Assembly: GCA_004020545.1 (NCBI GenBank) | Contig: SAQE01000003.1 | Location: forward strand, 124,001 to 188,000 | Source of the DNA: Mesorhizobium sp. | GTDB lineage: Bacteria; Pseudomonadota; Alphaproteobacteria; Rhizobiales; Rhizobiaceae | DNA length: 64,000 bases | Reading direction: 5' to 3' | In this document: positions 1 through 8,480 of the stretch, one piece after another | Position numbering within the stretch: the first letter of the stretch is position 1 | Layout of the letters: every line of letters starts with the position of its first letter | Made by a program: the position numbers and the translations under genes | Notes under the pieces: generated by a model | What the model was told of the DNA's origin: nothing | Database searches by the model: none | The model's input: only the letters and a program-made list of their open reading frames with translations

Positions 1-520
1 TCTGCGCCTCAGGCAGGAAATCCGAGCGCAGCGAGGAAAACAGCGCCTCCAGGCTGACATCGCTGATTTCCGGCTGCACCACGCCGGCGTCGAGCTTGGA
101 GATGTCGAGCAGCGTGCGTAGCAGATCTTCCATCGTCTCCAGCGAGCGCTCGACCTGCCGCACCAGCTTCTTGCCTTCCTCGCTGGTTTGCACTTCGGCG
201 AGCGCCGAGACCGACAAATGCGCGGCATTGAGCGGCTGCAGCACGTCGTGGCTGGCGGCGGCGAGGAACCTGGTCTTGGAAAGATTCGCCAGCTCGGCGT
301 TTTCCTTTGCCGCGCTGAGCTCGATGTTCGACCGCTCGAGCCGGCGCAGTGTCGTATGCAACTCCTCGGTGCGGGTGCGCACCTGGTTCTCCAGCGAGAT
401 CGCGGTCTGGAACAAAGAGAAGGCGTTGACCTGCTGGTCCATCGAGCGTTCGACGCGGCTGACGAGAGCGGCGTTGATCTTCTTCAGCTTCTCGATGTCG
501 TCGATATCACGAAGCGGCAT
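1..520 (-). CDS. sensor histidine kinase, N-terminal part (3' end outside the window)
   Basis: The visible 173 residues are the start of a kinase that runs off the left edge. A charged, helical lead-in (about residues 30-80, likely coiled coil) is followed by a HisKA phosphoacceptor helix with the H-box AASHDVLQPLNAA, His91 being the predicted phosphorylation site. This H-box form is typical of hybrid kinases such as NahK. No transmembrane segment is seen, so the kinase is probably cytoplasmic and senses through a partner. The ATG at 518-520 lies only 6 bases after the stop of the FIST gene, so the two are surely co-transcribed, and the FIST protein is the likely sensory partner. The catalytic domain and any receiver domain cannot be seen. 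Confidence 0.85.
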   Translation of the reverse strand, partial: MPLRDIDDIEKLKKINAALVSRVERSMDQQVNAFSLFQTAISLENQVRTRTEELHTTLRRLERSNIELSAAKENAELANLSKTRFLAAASHDVLQPLNAAHLSVSALAEVQTSEEGKKLVRQVERSLETMEDLLRTLLDISKLDAGVVQPEISDVSLEALFSSLRSDFLPEAQ

Positions 521-526
521 GGCAGT

Positions 527-1696
527 TCACTCGGCCGCCCGACGCTCACCGAAGGCGATGCCGGTGAAGGTCTGGTTGAGATGCATCGAGCGGTACTGCT
601 CGCCATAGGTGCCGAAACCGATGACGTTGCTGGTCCGGTAGAGCTCGGAAATGTCGCGGAAGACCTGGCGGTTGCGCGCGTCGAGCCGGCGCAGCACGCA
701 GTCGAAGCCGAGCACCATGTCGATACCGCCGAGCTTGCGCTCGACATCCAGCAGGGCGGCACGCGTAGCCTCGACCATGTTCTTGGGCTGAGCGATGGAC
801 AGAACGACGCCGTCGTCGATGGCGCAGTAGAAGGACAGCGAGCCGTCGGCATGCATCCGCTGGATCGAGCGGCAATAATATTCGCCGCCAACCTTCACCA
901 CGACAGGGTGGGACGCGAAGCTCAGCGGTGTCAGCGCCTGCGGCACCATGCCGACGGCGGCGGCGTATTCCTCCGCGGCGTTGGTGGCGTTGAATTCGCG
1001 CACGATCCGATGGTTGGGGTCGGACGCCGTCACCACCAGCTTCTCGTCGGTGGGAATGAAATTGTCGGTCTTGAAGACATGGAAGGGGATCTCGGTCGCG
1101 ATCAGCACGACGATGGCGCTGTCGGAAGCGATCTTGCCGTTCGAGATCAGCCTTGTCGTTTCGAACTTCAGGTCGTCTCCCGCCGAGCCGCCAATCAGCG
1201 GAATGTCATCCAGCCCCCAGTGGATGGCCGAGGTGACCGCTTCCTCGGCATAGGATAGCCCATCGATGAAGCAGAGCGCGAACACGCTCTTCGCCCGCTC
1301 ATGGCCGGCACGGCCGCGCAGCAGGCGTCTCAGCGAGGCGACCTCGCCGGTGATCCTGTCCATTCCGGAGGAGGAGAGGTTCTCGACCATGGTGCTGGCG
1401 GTCGAAAACGATGCTTCCGGCAAAAGCAGCGCGAGGACATGGCCTTCCTCGAGCCCTTGCGGCGTGATCTCGCCCGCGGTCGAGCAGCCGGCATAGGCAA
1501 GCGAAGGCGCATGCCGCTGCAGCGCATGCGCCAGTGCCGAAGCGTCGACGAGGCTTTGGGAGAAGAAGATCAACGCAAAGCCGGCGTCGACGGCTGCGGC
1601 TTCGGCCGCGATGGACTTGGCAAAAGCATCTGGGTCGGGCTCATCGGTGGTGAGCGCCGAGAGGCCGCATGCGTAGCGCGTGCTCGAATTGGCCAG
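527..1696 (-). CDS. FIST-domain sensor protein, NosP-like
   Basis: About 389 residues with FIST_N followed by FIST_C: the stretches YAGCSTAGEITPQG, IGGSAGDDLKF and VIGFGTYGEQYR are recognisable FIST signatures. FIST proteins are ligand sensors. NosP members bind haem and nitric oxide and control a kinase encoded in the same operon; here a hybrid-type kinase follows within 6 bases, which favours that role, though no haem ligand can be proved from sequence. The start is uncertain: no ATG, GTG or TTG fits the start of homology, but a CTG at 1694-1696 is preceded by a perfect AGGAGG seven bases upstream. The next ATG (1775-1777) would add a low-complexity lysine/arginine stretch that does not look coding. 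Confidence 0.8.
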   Translation of the reverse strand: MANSSTRYACGLSALTTDEPDPDAFAKSIAAEAAAVDAGFALIFFSQSLVDASALAHALQRHAPSLAYAGCSTAGEITPQGLEEGHVLALLLPEASFSTASTMVENLSSSGMDRITGEVASLRRLLRGRAGHERAKSVFALCFIDGLSYAEEAVTSAIHWGLDDIPLIGGSAGDDLKFETTRLISNGKIASDSAIVVLIATEIPFHVFKTDNFIPTDEKLVVTASDPNHRIVREFNATNAAEEYAAAVGMVPQALTPLSFASHPVVVKVGGEYYCRSIQRMHADGSLSFYCAIDDGVVLSIAQPKNMVEATRAALLDVERKLGGIDMVLGFDCVLRRLDARNRQVFRDISELYRTSNVIGFGTYGEQYRSMHLNQTFTGIAFGERRAAE

Positions 1697-1973
1697 CTGC
1701 CTTCCTCCTGCTTTCCTCCGACGCTTGTTTTTTTGCGTGTCTTTATGGCGTGTCAGGCACGCGCGCGTCGAAGGCATCTTTGCCCTCAATCCCGGTTTTG
1801 GCAATGGGCCGGTTGCTGCGCCGTACCTGGCTTTCGCCATGATCGAAAGTACAATGGGAGGAGCGCTGGCAGGGCTGTTTTGCCCGTTGTACGGTGTAGA
1901 AATAACGCACTGCCGAAGCACAAGCACGGCATCGGCAACGCGATAGACCAAGGTTATACCCAGGGGAGGTTGC
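1697..1973. promoter_or_regulatory. divergent intergenic region between the FIST/kinase pair and the cox-type operon
   Basis: This 277-base gap separates two outward-facing transcription units and must carry promoters for both. The rightward gene has a clear ribosome binding site GGGGAGG seven bases before its ATG. I see no palindrome strong enough to call an operator, and no reliable -35/-10 pair. Confidence 0.4.
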
Positions 1974-2474
1974 ATGTCGGACGTGTCGTTGACGGTTAAT
2001 GGGAAGCGGGTCAGCGGGACCGCCGAAGACCGAACGCTGCTGGTGCATTTTTTACGAGAACATCTCGGTCTCACGGGAACGCATGTCGGCTGCGACACCT
2101 CGCAATGCGGCGCCTGCGTCGTGCATGTCGACGGCCGAGCGGTAAAATCCTGCACGATGCTGGCCGTCCAGGCTTCGGGCTCGTCCATCGTCACCATCGA
2201 GGGATTGGCAAACGGCGCCGACCTGCATCCGGTGCAGGCGGCGTTCAAGGAGCATCACGGGCTGCAATGCGGCTTCTGCACGCCGGGCATGATCATGACG
2301 GCGACCGACATGATCGCGCGCCATCCGGAAGGCCTTGACGAGGCCACCGTGCGCGCCGAGCTCGACGGCAACATCTGCCGCTGCACCGGCTACCACAACA
2401 TCGTGAAGGCGATCCTCGCCGCATCGCAAGCGATGGCGAAGGGATCGAAAGGCAAGGCGAAACAAGCGGCTTAG
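1974..2474 (+). CDS. coxS: CO dehydrogenase/xanthine dehydrogenase-type iron-sulfur (small) subunit
   Basis: A 166-residue protein with the two [2Fe-2S] domains of molybdenum hydroxylase small subunits: a plant-type ferredoxin cluster using Cys40, Cys45, Cys48 and Cys60, and a helical cluster using Cys99, Cys102, Cys135 and Cys137 (motifs CGFCTPG and CRCTGY). It passes electrons from the molybdenum centre of the large subunit to the FAD of the medium subunit. Length and cysteine spacing are normal. It is first of a three-gene operon in the order small-large-medium, which is common for form II enzymes. A strong ribosome binding site supports the start at 1974. Confidence 0.93.
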   Translation: MSDVSLTVNGKRVSGTAEDRTLLVHFLREHLGLTGTHVGCDTSQCGACVVHVDGRAVKSCTMLAVQASGSSIVTIEGLANGADLHPVQAAFKEHHGLQCGFCTPGMIMTATDMIARHPEGLDEATVRAELDGNICRCTGYHNIVKAILAASQAMAKGSKGKAKQAA

Positions 2475-2575
2475 GGGAGTAAGGGAGTAGGGCAGTAAGG
2501 GAGTAGGTGAGTATCCCTACAGAACCTGCACCGACTTCCCTACTGCCCTACTCCCTTACTGACCTACTCCCCTAA
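2471..2575. repeat. large intercistronic inverted repeat built of octamer units
   Basis: The gap between coxS and coxL is almost entirely an imperfect inverted repeat: left arm 2471-2513, right arm 2533-2575. Each arm is itself a tandem array of about five 8-bp units of the form GGGAGTAR or GGCAGTAR. The left arm includes the coxS stop codon. Transcribed, it would fold into a long hairpin and could set mRNA stability or subunit ratio; or it may be a selfish intergenic repeat. Confidence 0.85.
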
Positions 2576-2592
2576 ATTCCGGAGGAATTCTA

Positions 2593-4941
2593 ATGGGTAT
2601 TGAAGGTATCGGCGCTCGCGTGGCGCGCAAGGAAGACAAGAGGTTCATCACCGGCGGCGGCCGTTATGTCGACGACATGGTGGTTCCCGGCATGAAGCAT
2701 GCCGCGTTCGTGCGCAGCCCGCACGCGCACGCGCAGATCAAGAAGATCGATGTGAAGAAAGCTCAAGGCATGCCCGGCGTCGTCGGCGTGCTGACCGGCA
2801 AGGAACTCAAGGCCGACGGCATCGGCAACCTGATCTGCGGCTGGATGATCCATTCCAAGGACGGCTCGCCGATGAAGATGGGCGCCTGGTCGCCGCTCGC
2901 CGTCGACAAGGTGCGCTATGTGGGCGACGCCGTCGTCATCGTCATTGCCGACACCAAGGGCCAGGCGCGCGATGCGGCGGAAGCGGTCGAGATCACCTAC
3001 AAGGAACTGAAGGCTGTGGTCGATGCCACCAAGGCGCTTCAGCCGGGCGCGCCGCAGATCCATGCCGAGGCCGAGAACAACCTGGTCTTCGACTGGGAGA
3101 TCGGTGACGGCAAGGCAACCGATGCCGCGATCAAGTCGGCGGCACATGTCACGCGCATGAAGATCGTCAACAACCGGCTGGTGCCGAATGCGATGGAGCC
3201 AAGGGCAGCGCTCGGCCACTACGACAAGGCCGAGGACCACTACACCTGCTGGGCGACGTCGCAGAACCCGCATCTCGCGCGGCTGGTGATGAGCGCCTTC
3301 TACAATGTCGCGCCAGAGAACAAGCTGCGCGTCATTGCGCCGGATGTCGGCGGCGGCTTCGGCTCCAAGATCTACATCTATCCGGAGGAGATCGCCTGCC
3401 TCTGGGCGTCGAAGAAGACCGGCGTGCCCGTCAAATGGGTCGCCGACCGCACCGAAAGCTTCCTCGCCGACGCGCATGGCCGCGATCATGTCTCGATGGT
3501 GGAAATGGCGTTCGACAAGGACAACCGGATCACCGGGCTCAAGGTCGACACGATAGCCAATCTCGGCGCCTACATGTCGCTGTTCTCGTCCTGCGTGCCG
3601 ACCTATCTCTACGCCACGCTGCTGTCGGGCCAGTACGATATCCCGGCCATCCACGCCAATGTGCGCACCGTCTACACCAACACCGCTCCCGTCGATGCCT
3701 ATCGCGGGGCAGGGCGGCCGGAAGCCACATACCTTCTGGAACGCACGATGGAGACGGCCGCGCGCGAGCTCGGCGTGACGCCCGCCGAGCTGAGGCGCAA
3801 GAACTTCATCACCTCCTTCCCGCACCAGACGCCGGTGATCCTCAGCTATGACGCGGGCGACTATAACGCTTCGCTCGACGCCGCGATGAAGGCGGCCGAC
3901 TATGCCGGCTTCACCAAGCGAAAGGCGGATGCCGCCAAGCGCGGCAAGCTGCGCGGTATCGGCATGAGCTGCTACATCGAGGCCTGCGGCCTCGCGCCGT
4001 CGGCGGCGGTCGGTTCGCTCGGCGCCGGCGTCGGCCTTTGGGAATCGGCGGAGGTGCGCGTCAACGCCGTCGGTACGATCGAGGTGCTGACCGGCTCGCA
4101 CAGCCATGGCCAGGGCCATGAGACGACCTTCGCGCAGCTGGTCAACCAGCGTTTCGGCGTGCCGATCGATTCGGTCTCGATCGTCCATGGCGACACCGAC
4201 AAGGTGCAGATGGGCATGGGCACCTACGGCTCGCGCTCGGGCGCCGTCGGCATGTCGGCGATCGTCAAGGCGCTCGACAAGGTCGAGGCCAAGGCGAAGA
4301 AGATCGCGGCCCATCTGCTCGAGGCCGACGAGGGCGACATCGTCATCGAGAATGGCGAGGTCAAGGTTGCCGGCACCGACAAGAGCCTGCCCTGGTTCCA
4401 GGTGGCGCTCGCCGCCTATACCGCCCACAATCTGCCGGCCGGCATGGAGCCGGGCTTGAAGGAAACGGCCTTCTACGATCCGTCGAACTTCACCTTCCCG
4501 GCAGGCTGCTACATCTGCGAGGTCGAGATCGATCCGGAGACCGGCCTGACGGAGATCGTCCAGTTCGTCGCAGCGGACGATTTCGGCAACATCATCAATC
4601 CGATGATCGTCGAGGGGCAGGTGCATGGCGGCATCGCGCAAGGCGTCGGCCAGGCGCTGCTGGAAGGTGCGCATTATGACGCGAACGGGCAACTGCTGAC
4701 GGCGAGCTACATGGATTACACCATGCCGCGCGCCGACGACCTGCCGTCGTTCAAGGTCTCGACCTCGAATACGCCGTGCCCAGGCAATCCGCTCGGCATC
4801 AAGGGTTGCGGCGAGGCCGGCGCGATCGGTTCGCCGCCGGCGGTGATCAACGCCATCACCGATGCGCTCGGCGTCGTCGACATCGCCATGCCGGCATCGC
4901 CGTCGACCGTGTGGTCGGCGATCCGCGCCAAGAGGCACTGA
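2593..4941 (+). CDS. coxL: form II CO dehydrogenase-type molybdopterin (large) subunit
   Basis: A 782-residue molybdenum hydroxylase large subunit: an N-terminal ald_Xan_dh_C domain and a long molybdopterin-binding domain (motifs [46 protein letters not shown]). The active-site loop at residues 369-375 is AYRGAGR. That is the form II signature; true high-affinity form I CO dehydrogenases carry AYXCSFR with the copper-binding cysteine, which is absent here. Form II enzymes in rhizobia may oxidise CO weakly or may act on another substrate, so the substrate is open. A GGAGGAATTCTA ribosome binding site precedes the ATG. No maturation genes (coxD/E/F) are in the window. Confidence 0.93.
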   Translation: MGIEGIGARVARKEDKRFITGGGRYVDDMVVPGMKHAAFVRSPHAHAQIKKIDVKKAQGMPGVVGVLTGKELKADGIGNLICGWMIHSKDGSPMKMGAWSPLAVDKVRYVGDAVVIVIADTKGQARDAAEAVEITYKELKAVVDATKALQPGAPQIHAEAENNLVFDWEIGDGKATDAAIKSAAHVTRMKIVNNRLVPNAMEPRAALGHYDKAEDHYTCWATSQNPHLARLVMSAFYNVAPENKLRVIAPDVGGGFGSKIYIYPEEIACLWASKKTGVPVKWVADRTESFLADAHGRDHVSMVEMAFDKDNRITGLKVDTIANLGAYMSLFSSCVPTYLYATLLSGQYDIPAIHANVRTVYTNTAPVDAYRGAGRPEATYLLERTMETAARELGVTPAELRRKNFITSFPHQTPVILSYDAGDYNASLDAAMKAADYAGFTKRKADAAKRGKLRGIGMSCYIEACGLAPSAAVGSLGAGVGLWESAEVRVNAVGTIEVLTGSHSHGQGHETTFAQLVNQRFGVPIDSVSIVHGDTDKVQMGMGTYGSRSGAVGMSAIVKALDKVEAKAKKIAAHLLEADEGDIVIENGEVKVAGTDKSLPWFQVALAAYTAHNLPAGMEPGLKETAFYDPSNFTFPAGCYICEVEIDPETGLTEIVQFVAADDFGNIINPMIVEGQVHGGIAQGVGQALLEGAHYDANGQLLTASYMDYTMPRADDLPSFKVSTSNTPCPGNPLGIKGCGEAGAIGSPPAVINAITDALGVVDIAMPASPSTVWSAIRAKRH

Positions 4942-5042
4942 AAAGAAGCGAATAGCGAATAGGGAGTAGCGAATAGGGGAAAAGCGCGGCGCGAAGGAAA
5001 GATCCTATTCGCTAATCGCTACTCCCTATTCGCTCTTTCCCC
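4940..5042. repeat. intercistronic inverted repeat built of heptamer units
   Basis: The gap between coxL and coxM repeats the plan of the previous gap with different units: the left arm (about 4940-4979) and right arm (5004-5042) are arrays of 7-bp units AGCGAAT and AGGGAGT that can pair with each other. The middle holds a GC-rich loop. It begins just at the coxL stop codon and ends close to the coxM ribosome binding site (GAAGGGAGAAAG). Confidence 0.85.
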
Positions 5043-5058
5043 GAAGGGAGAAAGACAA

Positions 5059-5856
5059 ATGTACTCAGTCAACTACCATCGCGCCGCCTCGGTCACTGAG
5101 GCCGCCAAGCTGTTGAAGAGCGGCGATGCCAAGCTTCTATCCGGCGGCATGACGCTGATTCCCGCCATGAAGACGCGGCTCGCAGCGCCTTCCGATCTGG
5201 TCGACGTGTCGCGGCTGAAGGACCTGCAGGGCGTCAAGGTGTCCGGCAAGACGGTCACCATCGGAGCGGCGACGACGCATTACGACGTTTCGAATGACGA
5301 GAAGCTGAAGAAGGCCTGTCCGGCGCTTGCCCATATGGCTTCGCTGATCGGCGATCCGGCGGTGCGTCACAAGGGTACGATCGGCGGCTCGATCGCCAAC
5401 AACGATCCGGCGGCCGACTATCCGGCGGCGCTGCTGGCATTGGGGGCGACCATCGTCACCAACAAGCGCCAGATTGCCGCCGACAAGTTCTTCAAAGGGC
5501 TGTTCGAGACGGCGTTGAAGGAAGGCGAGATCATCACGGCGGTGACCTTCACCGCGCCTGCCAAGGCGGCTTATCAAAAATTCCGCAACCCCGCCTCGCG
5601 CTATGCGATCGTCGGGGTGTTCGTGACCAAGGGCAAGGATGGGGTGAGAGCAGCGGTGACCGGCGCCGGCGACGATGGCGTCTTCCGCTCTAAGGAAATC
5701 GAGGCGGCGCTGGCCAAGAAATTCGACGCCTCGGCGCTGGATGGCCTCAAAGTGCCCGCGAATGGTTTGATGAGCGACATCCATGCTTCAGCCGACTACC
5801 GCGCCAATCTGATCGTGGTGATGGCAAAACGCGCCGTGGCCGCTGCCAACGCCTGA
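5059..5856 (+). CDS. coxM: CO dehydrogenase-type FAD-binding (medium) subunit
   Basis: A 265-residue FAD_binding_5 protein with C-terminal CO_deh_flav_C domain. The FAD loops are visible: LSGGMTLIPAMK at residues 28-38 (equivalent to the AGGHS motif of form I) and GTIGGSIANNDPAADYP at 106-122 (TIGG motif). It accepts electrons from the small subunit and passes them to the respiratory chain or another acceptor. It ends the operon and is followed by an intrinsic terminator. Confidence 0.92.
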   Translation: MYSVNYHRAASVTEAAKLLKSGDAKLLSGGMTLIPAMKTRLAAPSDLVDVSRLKDLQGVKVSGKTVTIGAATTHYDVSNDEKLKKACPALAHMASLIGDPAVRHKGTIGGSIANNDPAADYPAALLALGATIVTNKRQIAADKFFKGLFETALKEGEIITAVTFTAPAKAAYQKFRNPASRYAIVGVFVTKGKDGVRAAVTGAGDDGVFRSKEIEAALAKKFDASALDGLKVPANGLMSDIHASADYRANLIVVMAKRAVAAANA

Positions 5857-5880
5857 ACGCTCTCGTCTCGGACGGAAGGA

Positions 5881-5909
5881 AGGGCCGCCGTTGCGGCCCT
5901 TTTTCTTTT
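5881..5909 (+). terminator. rho-independent terminator of the cox-type operon
   Basis: Perfect 8-bp stem AGGGCCGC / GCGGCCCT with a 4-base loop, followed by TTTTTCTTTT, 25 bases after the coxM stop codon. Confidence 0.9.
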
Positions 5910-6061
5910 GTATTCGCAACCACTTGGCGGGAATTACCTGAGAATTCGCGGCTTCGCACTTGCACAAGATTATCCCGCACTGCAAAATAGCCGCGGCGGG
6001 AAACGAAGCGGTTCCGGGCACGGTTGCCTCTGCAGGAACCTCGAGTTGCGAAGGGATGGGC

Positions 6062-7084
6062 ATGACCGACATCTCCGCGATGGCCGGTGTCCTGCCACGG
6101 GTCACAGCCGACAAAGCGGCACGAACCAGGCTAGCCTATCTCGATGGCTGGCGCGGGCTGTCGATCGCCCTTGTGCTGATCGGCCACTTCTTTCCGGTTC
6201 CCGGCATCAATCTCGGCGTGCTCGGCGTGGAGTTCTTCTTCGTGCTCAGCGGCCGGCTGATGGGCGAGATCCTGTTCATCGAGCGCTTTCCGCTGAAGAA
6301 ATTCTTCAAGCGCCGCTTCTCGCGCATCTATCCGGCGCTGCTGGTGTTCGTCATTGCGTCCATGATCGGCCTTTCCGCCACCTTCATCGCCTTCAAATGG
6401 AAAGCGGCGCTGACGGCGCTGACCTTCACCTACAACTATGCCGGCATTCTCGTTAACCGCGCCGGCGCGCTCGACCATATCTGGTCGCTCGCCATCGAAG
6501 AGCATTCTTATGTCATCCTGGCGCTGATCAGCGTGGTGGTGTCGGGGCGCGCCAATGTCGTGCGGCTGCTTGTGGCGCTGTCGCTGCTTGCCATGGCCAA
6601 CGGCGCCATTTCCTACTGGGCTCTCGGCATGGACTACGAGACCAGCTACTGGCGCACCGACGTGCATATCGCCTCGATCCTGCTTTCGGCCGCGATCTGC
6701 CTGCTCAGGGCCGACGGACAGCTGCCGGCCTTCCTCAGGAATCAGCATGTGGCGCTGGCGGCGGCCGCGGGCGCGGTCCTGCTGTTCCTCGATCCGGTGC
6801 CGACGCCGGTGCACTATCTTCTGGGCGTGCCGCTGCTGGCGCTTGCCGTCAACACGCTCGACTTCGCCGGCAGTTACCTGACCGGATTGCTGTCGTCGCG
6901 GCCGATGGTAATGCTCGGGCTGTGGTCCTATTCGCTCTATCTGTGGCAGCAGCCCTTCTACAAATTCGTCTATGACCGGGACAGCGCGCCGATCCCGATG
7001 CTGGCCGCGGTCTTCGCTTGCGCGCTGGCGAGCTACTACATCGTCGAAAAACCCGCCCGCGGCTGGCTCAACCGCAATTGGTGA
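6062..7084 (+). CDS. acyltransferase family 3 membrane protein (OafA/YrhL-like)
   Basis: A 340-residue integral membrane acyltransferase with about ten hydrophobic segments. The N-terminal signature LDGWRG (27-32) and His42, spaced R-x10-H, is the catalytic/acyl-binding motif of the family; the typical GVEFFFVLSG helix follows at 55-64 and RRFSRIYPAL soon after. Such enzymes O-acylate sugars of surface polysaccharides or lipids in the inner membrane; the acceptor cannot be told. I chose the ATG at 6062 because AAGGG lies at a suitable distance and homology starts just after it; an in-frame ATG lies at 6056 and another far upstream at 5960. It stands alone and runs toward the following leftward gene. 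Confidence 0.85.
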   Translation: MTDISAMAGVLPRVTADKAARTRLAYLDGWRGLSIALVLIGHFFPVPGINLGVLGVEFFFVLSGRLMGEILFIERFPLKKFFKRRFSRIYPALLVFVIASMIGLSATFIAFKWKAALTALTFTYNYAGILVNRAGALDHIWSLAIEEHSYVILALISVVVSGRANVVRLLVALSLLAMANGAISYWALGMDYETSYWRTDVHIASILLSAAICLLRADGQLPAFLRNQHVALAAAAGAVLLFLDPVPTPVHYLLGVPLLALAVNTLDFAGSYLTGLLSSRPMVMLGLWSYSLYLWQQPFYKFVYDRDSAPIPMLAAVFACALASYYIVEKPARGWLNRNW

Positions 7085-7091
7085 ATGTAGG

Positions 7092-7577
7092 TCAGACCTG
7101 GCTGCCCTTCCGCGCGGCCAGATAGCGCCGAAGCCCCGCTTCGCCGCGCGGCGTAGTCCAGCGGTGATTCCAGGCGAATGCCGGCCTGAGCAGCGGCGCC
7201 AGGAATTTGAGGATCGGCCTCTCCACCGTGACCTGCCAGGTCAAGTCGACGTGCGTACCGGTTCCAGACGGCGACAATTTGGCCCGCCATAGGCCGTCGA
7301 AATCGCCGAAGGTCTTCACCACCACCAGACGGCCTGGCTCGAGCTCCGCGGCCTCGATGACGAAGTTCAACTCGTAGGGCAGGGCGCCTCGCGCCCTGGC
7401 TCTGGCCCGCGAGCCGACAACACCCTTGCCCTTCCTGTCGAGGGGCTCGACTTCCTTGTAGGCATCGCCCCACCAGAGCGGCAGCAGCTCGGCGTCGGAC
7501 AATACGTCCCACACTTCCTGCGGCGTCCCCTCCAGAATGTCCCAGCTCTCGTCGAAACGGAAGACGTTGCTTGGCAT
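7092..7577 (-). CDS. SRPBCC-fold (polyketide cyclase/START-like) protein
   Basis: A 161-residue protein with the pattern of the SRPBCC ligand-binding fold: an N-terminal strand and helix ([23 protein letters not shown]), a central beta sheet with [13 protein letters not shown] and [12 protein letters not shown], and a long C-terminal helix. Members bind hydrophobic ligands or act as cyclases or toxins; no ligand can be assigned. It converges on the acyltransferase with only 7 bases between the stops and appears to be a single-gene unit. Confidence 0.8.
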   Translation of the reverse strand: MPSNVFRFDESWDILEGTPQEVWDVLSDAELLPLWWGDAYKEVEPLDRKGKGVVGSRARARARGALPYELNFVIEAAELEPGRLVVVKTFGDFDGLWRAKLSPSGTGTHVDLTWQVTVERPILKFLAPLLRPAFAWNHRWTTPRGEAGLRRYLAARKGSQV

Positions 7578-7755
7578 GACGATCGGCCCCCGTGGCGCTT
7601 ACATTAGCGACGACTGTTTCATCGTGCCAGTGCCTCTCGTTGCCCTCTGGAGGGTTCCGTTCTTTTGAAATCGGCAACTCGCTATGACTATTTTGTTTCG
7701 ATTCGATTTGGCCGCAAAATGCCCTACTTGCCCCCCATGCACCTCAAGAACCCGT

Positions 7756-8427
7756 ATGAGCAAGCCTGATCCCGACGAAGTCTCCCGTCAATTGGCCGCC
7801 CGTTCGCTCGCCAATAACGATCCGACCGGCTGGTTTGAAGCGCTCTATCGCGCCGCGGAAGCCGGCGAGACGCAGGTGCCATGGGAGCGGACAGCCCCCA
7901 ATGCATTGCTTGCCGAATGGGTGGCCGGCAGCGATGGCCATGGCAAGCGCGCCGTCGTCATCGGTTTTGGCACCGGCCAGGACTCAGAGTTGATCGCCTC
8001 GATCGGCTATGACACCACTGCCTTCGAGGTTGCGGCCACCGCCGTCTCTACCGTGCGGCGGCATTTTCCCAATTCGAGGGTCAACTATGTCGAGGCCGAT
8101 CTCCTCGCCCTTCCGGCCCGGTGGGTCGGCCGCTTCGAACTCGTCGTCGAGTGCCTCACCGTGCAGTCCTTGCCGCGCCCGCTACGCGCCCAGGCAATCG
8201 CCGCCGTTGTGAGCCTCCTCGCCCCGGGCGGTAGGCTGATCGTTATCGCGACCTCGATCTCCCCCGGCGGCGACCTGAACGCAGGTCCGCCTTGGCCGCT
8301 GACCGAAGCCGAGATCGGCATTTTCGGCAGGCCCGGGATCACCGTCGTGAGACAAGAGCATGTCCCCTTCGCGGACGATCCCGGCTTTGGACGGTGGCGC
8401 ATCGAGTTCGCGCGGGAAAGTCTGTAG
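7756..8427 (+). CDS. class I SAM-dependent methyltransferase (thiopurine methyltransferase-like)
   Basis: About 223 residues. The Rossmann SAM-binding motif I is AVVIGFGTGQDSELIAS, followed by the acidic strand end YDTTAFEVAATAV and the motif EADLLALP; the opening helix with PWERTAPNALLAEW resembles the substrate-side cap of TPMT-like enzymes. It probably methylates a small molecule. The ATG at 7756 fits the start of homology; an upstream in-frame ATG at 7684 would add a cysteine-rich tail of no recognisable nature. The stop codon coincides with the left end of a palindromic repeat. Confidence 0.8.
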   Translation: MSKPDPDEVSRQLAARSLANNDPTGWFEALYRAAEAGETQVPWERTAPNALLAEWVAGSDGHGKRAVVIGFGTGQDSELIASIGYDTTAFEVAATAVSTVRRHFPNSRVNYVEADLLALPARWVGRFELVVECLTVQSLPRPLRAQAIAAVVSLLAPGGRLIVIATSISPGGDLNAGPPWPLTEAEIGIFGRPGITVVRQEHVPFADDPGFGRWRIEFARESL

Positions 8428-8480
8428 AGCGGTTCAGCTTTTTGCAGAATCGCTGCTGCAGTTTTCCTGGAATTGCTCTA
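8425..8480. repeat. short palindromic intergenic element, TAGAGC...GCTCTA
   Basis: A 56-base element flanked by TAGAGC and its inverse GCTCTA with an internal CTGCAG-like pairing. It fits exactly between two convergent genes: its first TAG is the stop of the methyltransferase and its last CTA is the complementary TAG stop of the GNAT gene. It belongs in style to the GAGCATGAT/GCTCTAG repeats found elsewhere in this window. Confidence 0.7.

Noticed and set aside
188..1258. Rightward frame across the kinase and FIST genes
   Set aside because: Translation is low in hydrophobic order and has no family likeness; the leftward frames hold clear FIST and HisKA motifs.
2590..4938. 782-codon open frame antisense to coxL
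   Set aside because: It mirrors coxL almost exactly; long antisense frames are expected in high-GC codon-biased genes. No ribosome binding site, no recognisable domain, Arg/His/Asp-rich translation.
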